DNA from: Gammaproteobacteria bacterium
GTDB taxonomy: Bacteria; Pseudomonadota; Gammaproteobacteria; Pseudomonadales; Litorivicinaceae
Direction of reading: 5' to 3'
Assembly: GCA_024640985.1 (NCBI GenBank)
Contig: JAHEDY010000012.1
Span: 1 to 64,000 of the forward strand
Length of the DNA: 64,000 bases
The notes beneath the pieces are model-generated. The model was not told where the DNA came from, did no database searches, and saw only the letters and a program-made list of their open reading frames with translations. The translations under genes and the position numbers were made by a program. This document shows positions 55,495 through 64,000 of the stretch, piece by piece. The first letter of the stretch is position 1; each line of letters starts with the position of its first letter.

Positions 55495-56930
55495 GCCGTC
55501 CCACCAACGGTGAGTCGATCAATCTTCAGACTTGGCTGACCTACCCCGACAGGTACGCTTTGCCCATTCTTGCCGCAGATCCCAATGCCTGAATCAAGAG
55601 CCAGGTCATCTCCAATCATCGAAATCGCCGACATCACATGTGGGCCATGACCAATCAACGTCGCACCTTTCACCGGCGCAGTCACTTTGCCCTGTTCGAT
55701 GAGATAAGCTTCGCTAGCCGCAAACACAAACTGTCCGGAAGTAATATCAACTTGACCACCGCCGAAATTGACAGCAAAGATGCCGCGATCCACCGACTCG
55801 ATCATATCCTCCTGAGTGGCATCACCAGGCTCCATAAACGTGTTCGTCATCCGTGGCATCGGAAGATGGGCGTAGCTCTCACGCCGCCCATTTCCAGTCG
55901 CAGCGACATCCATTAAGCGTGCATTGAGCTTGTCTTGCATGTAACCGACTAACGTCCCGTCTTCAATCAGTACATTGCGTTGGCTCGCGTGACCCTCGTC
56001 ATCGATATTCAAGGATCCGCGACGATCCACCAGTGTCCCATCGTCAACCACAGTGACCCCTTTGGATGCCACCTGCTGGCCAATCTTTCCAGCGTAAAAG
56101 CTCGACCCTTTCCGATTAAAGTCGCCTTCCAAGCCATGACCAACGGCCTCGTGCAATAGCACGCCCGGCCAACCCGAGGCTAAAACAACGGGCATTTCAC
56201 CGGCAGGACAATCGACGGCATCGAGGTTTACCACAGCCTGATCGACAGCCTCAGCCACCAACTGATCGGCATGAGCATCTGTCAGTAACCGCTGCAAATC
56301 ATAGCGTCCACCGAGACCCGAACTTCCCCGCTCGCGTCGGCCATTTTTTTCAGCGAGCACCGAAACAGAAAGCCGAACGAGAGGCCGAATATCCGCACCT
56401 AAGGTGCCATCCGTTGCCGCAATCAGGATCTCTCGATAAGAAATGGACAAGGTGGCCTGGACCTGTGAGACAGATGCACTTCGAGCGCGAGCCTTGGCGT
56501 CGATTTCAAGTAAAAACGCGATTTTGTCTGTTGCAACCTTTTCTGGAATTGGGTTTTTGGCAATGTAAAGCTTTGGCGTCGATACCTGATCGAGGTTCAC
56601 ACCACCTCGCGGTCCGCGACCATCCTGAATGGCGATTGCGACATCACGTGCTTCTCGAATTCTTGCAGCGGTAATTTCAGAGCTGTAGGCAAACCCCTGT
56701 TTCTCTCCTGCACAAGCTCTCACGCCGACCCCCGCGTCGCGATGATAGCTCGCATCTTTGACCTCGCCATCTTCGAGCGAATAGGTCTCGGCCTCAGCAC
56801 GCTCAAAGAACAAATCCGCAAAATCCACGTCGCCGACTGACAGCTCGCCAACCAAGGGTTCAAGATCATCGATTGACAGTCCGCCTGGCGCTAAAATTGA
56901 CTCACTGACGGTTTGCAGGAGAGTTGGCAT
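55491..56930 (-). CDS. tldD: Metalloprotease TldD
   Basis: HEAVGHGLEGD zinc motif, FVFAASEAYLIEQGKVTAPVKGATLIG. Confidence 0.97.
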   Translation of the reverse strand: MPTLLQTVSESILAPGGLSIDDLEPLVGELSVGDVDFADLFFERAEAETYSLEDGEVKDASYHRDAGVGVRACAGEKQGFAYSSEITAARIREARDVAIAIQDGRGPRGGVNLDQVSTPKLYIAKNPIPEKVATDKIAFLLEIDAKARARSASVSQVQATLSISYREILIAATDGTLGADIRPLVRLSVSVLAEKNGRRERGSSGLGGRYDLQRLLTDAHADQLVAEAVDQAVVNLDAVDCPAGEMPVVLASGWPGVLLHEAVGHGLEGDFNRKGSSFYAGKIGQQVASKGVTVVDDGTLVDRRGSLNIDDEGHASQRNVLIEDGTLVGYMQDKLNARLMDVAATGNGRRESYAHLPMPRMTNTFMEPGDATQEDMIESVDRGIFAVNFGGGQVDITSGQFVFAASEAYLIEQGKVTAPVKGATLIGHGPHVMSAISMIGDDLALDSGIGICGKNGQSVPVGVGQPSLKIDRLTVGGTA

Positions 56931-56934
56931 TCAG

Positions 56935-59900
56935 TTAATCCTTTTTCTTTGAGAATGGAGGTATCAGAGAGACTTGGGGATCGGCAAAGGATCCTTCAAT
57001 CCTGTAGTCGGTTTTACCGACTTTAATAATTTTTGTCCCCAAGGCTTTTTCAACCAAATAAATGGCGCCGCCCACCTGAGGAGCGCCAAGCAAAACGGAC
57101 GCGAGTGGCAAGTTATTGGTCAGCGGAATATCAACTTCCAGTTTTTGCTTGAGTTTCTGATCGATCAGATCGGCCTCTCCAGTCAAACGAAAACTGGCCG
57201 AGGGGCCGCTCATGGTAAATTCCGGATCAAATACCAGCTGACCCTCGGCAATGCGTGCTTTGGCGTCAACGCTGTCGAAAGCGACCCCAGGTTGCACCAG
57301 ATCGAGAAAATCCAAGCGGAGTCGGCGCGTCACCGTTTCAATATTCAAAATGCCGAATAACCGAAGGACTTCCGCAGAATTCCCCAGATCTAAAAACCGT
57401 CCGTCTTTCAGGGATAATTCCACCGCACCGCGGCTTGTCAGCAGAGAAAATCCGAGTGGCGAGCCATCCCAACTCAAATTGGAGACAAAACGCCCAGATT
57501 CAGCCTCCAATAAGGGCTCATCTTCATTGACCCGCAAAATATTGCCGAGCTCATCACCTTGTGCTCTGAGTAACAACGCAGTCTGCGCCTGACCGTTTTG
57601 ATAGGCCCAAGCAAGCTCTCCCTGGAAACGCTGACCATCGCGATCAAACTCAAGCGTTGTGGCATCAAGACGCGATTCACCTGACACGAGAACGACATCC
57701 ATATCCTGATAGCGGGTTTCACCACGAAGTAGCGTGCTGATGCGAACTTTCATCGAGGGTAGCTCGCCCGGATTATAATCAAACAAGGGGTCGTCGCCTG
57801 GAGGGTCCAATAAACCACCGCCCTCTGGGAGCACCATTCGCTCCAAATCGATCAATAATGGACCTTCACCAACACGGCTGACGCGTCCAGCAAGTTCCGA
57901 TCCATCAAACGAGACATCGAATTCTTGCGGACGTAAGACAATCGCTGTCTTATCAACCGCCAATGGGGTCTCTCCGAGTAACAGCCGTTCTGTACGAAGG
58001 AGAATCGATAGATTCGATCGATCGCCATCACCACTTGGTAAGGTCGCCCAACCGATCAGATCGGCCTCAGGTGTTATCACTTCAATTGTCAAAGGCTTAG
58101 AATCCAAGGTCCCTCGAATATCTGTCACATCAAAGACCCGGACCGAAAACGTCCGGCCATCGGGCTCGTCGGTCACATTGACGGCAACCCGGCCGATCGA
58201 GGCCTCATCCTTTGCCAGCGGATAGGGAAGACGACTACCCAATCCCTGACCATCCGTTTCCAGCGAGACGATAAACGACTGATCATCGCCACGGCCGACG
58301 ATTGACCAATCGGCTGAACCAAACAACTGATCTTCGCCCAATCCCAGTTGCGCGAGACGCGCGATATTTGACGTCTTCAACCGTCCTCGGCCAATGATGT
58401 CTGTCTGTCCGTCTTTGATTGTGACCCGTGCTTCCACCGGATCACCCATCAATTGGCCCGCCAGTCGATCGGTGTATAACCCATCATTGAATCGATATTC
58501 GGCACGGCCTGTCACCTGCATCAATGGTTCGGCCAGTTGCGCTAATTCGACGGTCAGATCCTCCGACTCAATGATCACGGATCCGCTTGGATCGCCCCCG
58601 ATTGGGACCGATAACGTGACATCTCCTGAGAGGCGGCCATCGAGCTTCACCGCTGAGCCCAGAGCATCAGGTTTCACGCCGGCCTGCTCAAGTACAGTGA
58701 GCGCATCCAAAGCCTCTCCCACCAGACGACCTTCAATATCAATTCGCCGGGCGTCTTCAGCCGCCTGCTTGGCCACAACACGAGTGACCAGAAGACCACC
58801 AAAATCAGACTCATTAAATTCGACCTGCGCGCGCTTGCTGACAAAATCAACAACTCCTTGCGTCCCTTTAAATGCAGGCCAAGTTGTTAGAGGCTTGAAT
58901 CGATAGGAGGTCAACGGGAAGCGCATACTGAGCTCACGGCGCGTCCGATCGACTTCAGAACCCAAGGGTCCGGAATAGGAAATTCGGCCGCGATCGACAA
59001 CTACCTGCTCCACCGAACGGCTCAAGAAGTCCACCACCTCATCGTCAAGGTCCAACGGCAATAGCCCTGGCAAGGCCTCAGTGGATGCTTTGACCGTTAA
59101 TTCGAGTTGCATCCGTTGTTCACGATCACGCGGTAAATCAAGCAATAACGCACCTTGCACATCCTGCTCGGCACTCTTCACCCTTAAGTCCTGACCACGA
59201 AGCTTGAGCCCCTTTTCGGTTCGGTCGAAAGCGAGGATCCCCGAGAGTGACTGCTCAGCCCAAGGGGCAGGAAAAATCTCTGGCAGCGAGAAGGTGGCTG
59301 ATTTTGCAGCAAACTCAAACCAACCTCTGGATCCATCCAAATACAGCTGCCCACCAACCGGACCAATCTCAGGGATCGATCGTGCCGCTTGAATTTCAAA
59401 GGCATCAATTGTTGCCGCGACCTGTGGGCTACTCTCAAGAATCCAATCAAGCTGAACCTGTTTGGCAGACAGTCTTGGTTGATTCATCGACAACAGTCGG
59501 TACAACTGGGGCTCGGGATCCAAGTCACGGATGAACTCACCCATCAGTCCGCCATCGAAATCGATCGCTGGGATCGATGCAGTCAGACGACCACCATCAT
59601 AGGCGAGACCACCGCCAGATCCAGCAATCCGGAGACCCGGGGCGAGGAATTGAAGTGATTCAAACGACGCCTGAACCCTTGATCGACTGGGTAATTCAAA
59701 TCGTGCTCTCAAGTCACCTGTCAGGCCTTGATCGTGATCAGCCAAACCAGTCATGCGGACAGTGCCATCGACTGGAACCCCCGGGCGGATATTGAGCCAT
59801 GCTGACGCATCAACAGTTGCCGTGAATTCATCCAAACCGAGCATCGGAACCAGTGCTTGACGCAACCGCGTATGCACTCGAACATCATGAGCGTCATTGG

Positions 59901-60486
59901 CGCCCTGTGGATAACGCCAGTCAATTTCGATCGGAACTGAGATCTCTTCGGTGACGACCCGAGTTTGGGCTAAAACACCAACATCCGGTGTGATTTCGAT
60001 CGATAAACGTTTGAGTGAAAACTCACCCAACAACACATCAAAGTTATGAATTTGAAACGCACCAATCGGTCGTATGACGTTGCGAACTTGATCGAGTAAA
60101 CCCGCCCATTCAGTTGGATCGGGTATCCCTGATCCATCAGAACCGCGTTGGATGAGTTCACCTTCATCCAGAATCAACTGTCCAATCACCGGCTGCATTG
60201 ACGCGATCGTGCTGGGAAGATCCAACAACATCTGCACCCGGCGCACTTCCAGTGACCCGCCATCCGTCTGGATGACAATATCGAGTGCCTCGAGGTAAGG
60301 CCCCGTCCAGGAGGCTCGCGCACTAATCTCGGAGATCGTAACTGTGGCGCCCAGCCGCTCAGACAATAGTGCCTCGATGTCCGTCCGCCAATAGTTCACC
60401 ATCGGCAACGCAGCCAAAAATAGGCCTTGCATGGCTGCAAGGACGACCAAAATAATGGCCTTTGTTGTCAGTACATGCCGAATCAC
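56935..60486 (-). CDS. yhdP: YhdP-family AsmA-like phospholipid transport protein
   Basis: 1183 aa, N-terminal TM, AsmA-like C-terminus, located between tldD and rng. Confidence 0.9.
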   Translation of the reverse strand: MIRHVLTTKAIILVVLAAMQGLFLAALPMVNYWRTDIEALLSERLGATVTISEISARASWTGPYLEALDIVIQTDGGSLEVRRVQMLLDLPSTIASMQPVIGQLILDEGELIQRGSDGSGIPDPTEWAGLLDQVRNVIRPIGAFQIHNFDVLLGEFSLKRLSIEITPDVGVLAQTRVVTEEISVPIEIDWRYPQGANDAHDVRVHTRLRQALVPMLGLDEFTATVDASAWLNIRPGVPVDGTVRMTGLADHDQGLTGDLRARFELPSRSRVQASFESLQFLAPGLRIAGSGGGLAYDGGRLTASIPAIDFDGGLMGEFIRDLDPEPQLYRLLSMNQPRLSAKQVQLDWILESSPQVAATIDAFEIQAARSIPEIGPVGGQLYLDGSRGWFEFAAKSATFSLPEIFPAPWAEQSLSGILAFDRTEKGLKLRGQDLRVKSAEQDVQGALLLDLPRDREQRMQLELTVKASTEALPGLLPLDLDDEVVDFLSRSVEQVVVDRGRISYSGPLGSEVDRTRRELSMRFPLTSYRFKPLTTWPAFKGTQGVVDFVSKRAQVEFNESDFGGLLVTRVVAKQAAEDARRIDIEGRLVGEALDALTVLEQAGVKPDALGSAVKLDGRLSGDVTLSVPIGGDPSGSVIIESEDLTVELAQLAEPLMQVTGRAEYRFNDGLYTDRLAGQLMGDPVEARVTIKDGQTDIIGRGRLKTSNIARLAQLGLGEDQLFGSADWSIVGRGDDQSFIVSLETDGQGLGSRLPYPLAKDEASIGRVAVNVTDEPDGRTFSVRVFDVTDIRGTLDSKPLTIEVITPEADLIGWATLPSGDGDRSNLSILLRTERLLLGETPLAVDKTAIVLRPQEFDVSFDGSELAGRVSRVGEGPLLIDLERMVLPEGGGLLDPPGDDPLFDYNPGELPSMKVRISTLLRGETRYQDMDVVLVSGESRLDATTLEFDRDGQRFQGELAWAYQNGQAQTALLLRAQGDELGNILRVNEDEPLLEAESGRFVSNLSWDGSPLGFSLLTSRGAVELSLKDGRFLDLGNSAEVLRLFGILNIETVTRRLRLDFLDLVQPGVAFDSVDAKARIAEGQLVFDPEFTMSGPSASFRLTGEADLIDQKLKQKLEVDIPLTNNLPLASVLLGAPQVGGAIYLVEKALGTKIIKVGKTDYRIEGSFADPQVSLIPPFSKKKD

Positions 60487-61934
60487 GACACCACAACCTC
60501 ATAACGATCTTGAGAAAAATTACCATCGACCTGCAATCGAATCGGCCGATGAATAAAAGCTTCAAGATCAGCTAAGGCTTCAGACTCTTCATCGATTAAA
60601 CGATCAATCACCGTCGGTGCTGCAATCACAGTCGTCATTTCTGCTGAGTAGGCGCGATATTCGGCCATCACCGCCCGGAAAATTTCATAACAGACCGTCT
60701 CGGCAGTTTTGATCTGGCCGGTACCATGGCATTGTGGGCAAGACTCTTGCAGCAAATCGGACAAACACTCGCGAGACCGCTTCCGCGTCAAGACCACCAG
60801 CCCCAAATCGTTAAACCCAGTGACACGGGTTTTCACTGGATCCTCATCGAGTGACTGCTCAAGCGTTCTTAATACCTGTCGTCGATGCTCATCGTCGTCC
60901 ATATCGATGAAGTCAATGACGACCATGCCTCCCAGATTACGGAGACGTAATTGGCGACCAATGGCAACCGCGGCCTCGAGATTGGTTCGAAAAACGGTTT
61001 GCTCGAGAGTATGAGCTCCCACGAACCGACCGGTGTTGACATCGATGGTGGTCATGGCTTCGGTCTGATCAACCACCAGATAGGCTCCAGATTTGAGCTC
61101 AACCTGCCGAGACAGGGCTTTTTCGATTTCATCTTCGATTTGGTATAAATCAAAGATTGGACGATCCCCTTGATAGTGTTGAATCAAGTGCGAAAGCTCT
61201 GGCATAAATTTCGATGCGAACTGCGAGAGCTTGGTATAGGTCTCGAGTGAATCAATGATGACGCGGTCTGTTTCCCGACGGATCTGATCCCGAATCAATC
61301 GATGAGTTAATGGCAACTCTTCGAACAACAGTGCTGGCGCCTTGGCCGTCTGTTGCTCCTTCAGGATGTTGTCCCACACCCGCTTGAGATACACCAAATC
61401 CTCTTCGAGATCATCAGTGGTCTGACCATCCCCTGCGGTACGAATGATCACTCCACATTCCAAGTTTTGTGCCTTGAGTGCTTCAACGGCGATAGTTTTT
61501 AAGTGCTCACGCGTCACTTCATCATCGATCCGCTGACTAATCCCGACGTGAGTAGCAAACGGCATCAGCACCAAATGTCTCGCAGGCAGGGAAACCTCAG
61601 CAGTCAGTCGGGCACCTTTGCTCCCAACCGGATCTTTAATCACCTGCACCAATAAGCTCTGACCTTCCGTCACAAGCTGCTGGATTGAACGCTCGTGAGC
61701 CTCGTGACTTGATGGAAAATCTTTCGTGTGAAGGAAGGCGCTTCGATCAAGGCCAATATCCACAAAACAGGCCTGCATACCCGGTAACACACGAACGACC
61801 TGGCCGAGATACACATTACCAACGAGGCCGCGATGTGTGGCCCGCTCGATCAAGATTTCCTGCAACATTCCCTGTTCGACCACAGCAACACGGGTCTCAA
61901 GCGGGGTAAAGTTCAGTAAAATTTCATGACGCAT
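60483..61934 (-). CDS. rng: Ribonuclease G
   Basis: GNVYLGQVVRVLPGMQACFVDIGL S1 domain; DVNTGRF; CPQCHGTGQI zinc link. Confidence 0.96.
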   Translation of the reverse strand: MRHEILLNFTPLETRVAVVEQGMLQEILIERATHRGLVGNVYLGQVVRVLPGMQACFVDIGLDRSAFLHTKDFPSSHEAHERSIQQLVTEGQSLLVQVIKDPVGSKGARLTAEVSLPARHLVLMPFATHVGISQRIDDEVTREHLKTIAVEALKAQNLECGVIIRTAGDGQTTDDLEEDLVYLKRVWDNILKEQQTAKAPALLFEELPLTHRLIRDQIRRETDRVIIDSLETYTKLSQFASKFMPELSHLIQHYQGDRPIFDLYQIEDEIEKALSRQVELKSGAYLVVDQTEAMTTIDVNTGRFVGAHTLEQTVFRTNLEAAVAIGRQLRLRNLGGMVVIDFIDMDDDEHRRQVLRTLEQSLDEDPVKTRVTGFNDLGLVVLTRKRSRECLSDLLQESCPQCHGTGQIKTAETVCYEIFRAVMAEYRAYSAEMTTVIAAPTVIDRLIDEESEALADLEAFIHRPIRLQVDGNFSQDRYEVVVS

Positions 61935-62475
61935 CGTTCAACAAAGCCTCCAACTCAACCAGTGGAAGCCCAACAACGTTGGTGTAGGATCCGTGAATCG
62001 ACTCAATAAACCGTGCAGCCAGACCCTGAATCCCATAACCACCCGCTTTATCTAAAGGCTCACCAGTTTGCCAATAGTGTAGCCGTTCTGACATCGAGAG
62101 TTGGCGAAAGGTCACATCAGTCGTGACGACCTTGACCGCACACCTGGTTTCACGAAGAACGCAGACTCCTGAGTAGACCTGATGAGTCGAACCAGACAAG
62201 CGTTCCATCATGGCGAGGAAGTCAGATTCATCCACCGGTTTATTGAGGATCACGCCGGCGGATGCGACCGTGGTGTCTGACCCAATAATCACTTCATCGG
62301 GAAACGCCTTGGCTGCCACTGCTCGCGCCTTAGACTCGGCGAGCCGTGCAACATACTCGGCAGGCGACTCATGATCGCGATAGGATTCGTCCACGTCAGA
62401 CGGAATCACCCGAAAGTCAGTCGCAATCAGTTTCAGTAAGTCACGCCGTCTTGGTGACTGACTGGCGAGGATCAT
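61924..62475 (-). CDS. Maf-family nucleotide pyrophosphatase
   Basis: ILASQSPRRRDLL, SDTTV, GGYGIQG. Confidence 0.95.
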   Translation of the reverse strand: MILASQSPRRRDLLKLIATDFRVIPSDVDESYRDHESPAEYVARLAESKARAVAAKAFPDEVIIGSDTTVASAGVILNKPVDESDFLAMMERLSGSTHQVYSGVCVLRETRCAVKVVTTDVTFRQLSMSERLHYWQTGEPLDKAGGYGIQGLAARFIESIHGSYTNVVGLPLVELEALLNDAS

Positions 62476-62948
62476 TGCCGCTCTGCTCCAATCTCTTGAG
62501 TGTATTGAGCCAAACCATCATAGAGCCAGCGCATGGGTGACCAGAGAACAGCGGAGACGAAAGCTTGCAACACCAGGATGTAAAATTCTGGTGATTGACC
62601 CGTCAACGTTCGCGCCCAGTAAGACACCGATGACGCAATCAACAACACCACAAACACCACGGTGGATTGTCGAACCCAGTTCACCTGACGGATCGACGGG
62701 CCCAGTAGTGTCAGTGCATAAGCAATCAACGCAAACAATAGTCCGTGTAATCCAAGTGCTGTGCCATACAAGACGTCAACAGGCAATGAGGAAATCAGCA
62801 AGAGCGTCATAGACAGCTGATAGTTCCGCATCAGACCCCACCAGGTGACAAACAAAAACCCAAAATGCGGTAACGCGAGGGTCAAAAATGCTGGATATGG
62901 AAAAGCGATCAATAACAAGGTCACAAGCCAAGTGGAGATAAAGATCAT
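62472..62948 (-). CDS. mreD: Rod shape-determining protein MreD
   Basis: Multi-TM protein downstream of mreC. Confidence 0.9.
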   Translation of the reverse strand: MIFISTWLVTLLLIAFPYPAFLTLALPHFGFLFVTWWGLMRNYQLSMTLLLISSLPVDVLYGTALGLHGLLFALIAYALTLLGPSIRQVNWVRQSTVVFVVLLIASSVSYWARTLTGQSPEFYILVLQAFVSAVLWSPMRWLYDGLAQYTQEIGAERQ

Positions 62949-63772
62949 AATTCATCCTCTGACAGATCAACCATGACCAAGGACAGTCGAGCCAGTGGAG
63001 CCAGGGGTTCAGCGATTACTCTCGCGAAGGGTTGGCCCGGAGCGCGAATCACTTCCTTGACTTGAGCAACCGGAATTCCGGGTTGAAACCGTTCACCGAG
63101 CCCCGAGGTTTCTAATAAATCCCCAGGAACAATGTCCACTGTGTCGGGTAAATTCCGTAATTCAACGCGATCCATCCGCCCCACACCGGCGGCAATCGCA
63201 CGTTCCCGTGTTCGGGTGACTTGCACCGGCAAATGATGCGTCGCGTCGGTCATCATCAATACATCGGATGCATGAGGGTAGGCAGCAACCACCTGTCCTA
63301 CCAATCCGTCAGCTGAAATCACCGGCTGGCCTGCGGCGACCCCGGCGAGCAATCCTCGATTGATGGTCACCCGATGCACGAAGGGATCGTTGGATAACCG
63401 TTCGATTTGCGCTTGCAAGAGTCGTTCGTTAACACGCTCCTGAACGCCGAGCAGGCGCCTGAGCTCGGAATTTTCCGCTCGCAGGGTTTGCAATTTCAGC
63501 TGTTCGGTCCGGAGACGCTCGTTTTCAAGTGCTAAAGATTCCAGCCGCGTCACGATCAGCTCCTGGGATTGCGCCCAACCGAAGACCTCAGTCGAGACTT
63601 TCCCGGGGAGAAATGCGACTTGCTCAACCGGCCATAAGGCGGTCTTGATCACCTGACGCACCAAAGTCAGTGCATCGAAGCGTGAATCGATGAAAATCGT
63701 GGCCACAGAGAAGGTGACCGCAACAATAAGGCGGACCGCGGCGACACTGGTTTCAGAGAACAGCGGCCGCAT
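62945..63772 (-). CDS. mreC: Rod shape-determining protein MreC
   Basis: N-terminal TM, coiled coil, GLVGQV beta domain. Confidence 0.94.
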   Translation of the reverse strand: MRPLFSETSVAAVRLIVAVTFSVATIFIDSRFDALTLVRQVIKTALWPVEQVAFLPGKVSTEVFGWAQSQELIVTRLESLALENERLRTEQLKLQTLRAENSELRRLLGVQERVNERLLQAQIERLSNDPFVHRVTINRGLLAGVAAGQPVISADGLVGQVVAAYPHASDVLMMTDATHHLPVQVTRTRERAIAAGVGRMDRVELRNLPDTVDIVPGDLLETSGLGERFQPGIPVAQVKEVIRAPGQPFARVIAEPLAPLARLSLVMVDLSEDEL

Positions 63773-63783
63773 GCCGTCAGATC

Positions 63784-64000
<217 letters not shown>

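Noticed and set aside
58394-58906. 170-aa plus-strand ORF opposite yhdP
   Set aside because: Ser/Arg/Pro-rich shadow ORF typical of reverse-frame coding

Overview
This 64-kb window is a dense, housekeeping-type gammaproteobacterial chromosome segment. I read about 71 protein genes plus rnpB (RNase P RNA). Gene order follows the Pseudomonas/E. coli core layout: pilD(end)-coaE-yacG / Nudix-ThiE-argJ-secA / dciA / complete dcw cluster (lpxC-ftsZ-ftsA-ftsQ-ddl-murC-murG-ftsW-murD-mraY-murF-murE-ftsI-ftsL-rsmH-mraZ, all on the minus strand) / rnpB-rsmI / lpoA-SIS(diaA-like)-BON(dolP-like) / sspB-sspA-petCBA / rpsI-rplM-zapE-hydrolase / zapG / nif3-like / algW(degS-like) / hisC-hisD-hisG-murA-ibaG-mlaBCDEF / yrbG-kdsD-kdsC-lptCAB-rpoN-hpf-ptsN-rapZ-ptsO-mgtE / pmbA / darP / tldD-yhdP-rng-maf-mreD-mreC-mreB(partial). 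I see no mobile element, CRISPR array, tRNA, defence island or biosynthetic cluster, and no clearly new gene system. The non-routine signals are architectural or regulatory. (1) All seven convergent gene pairs abut or overlap, with no noncoding base between them. (2) darP is locked between pmbA/tldE and tldD on the opposite strand, sharing a CATG start overlap on one side and a TTAA stop overlap on the other, a layout compatible with a noncontiguous operon; dciA sits similarly between lpxC and secA. (3) A textbook 10-bp-phased MraZ operator lies at the mra promoter, and a second, inverted near-copy flanks the 3' end of rnpB. (4) Strong hairpins are embedded in or next to coding 3' ends where normal terminators are missing. 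All calls come from reading the sequence; no database search was run.
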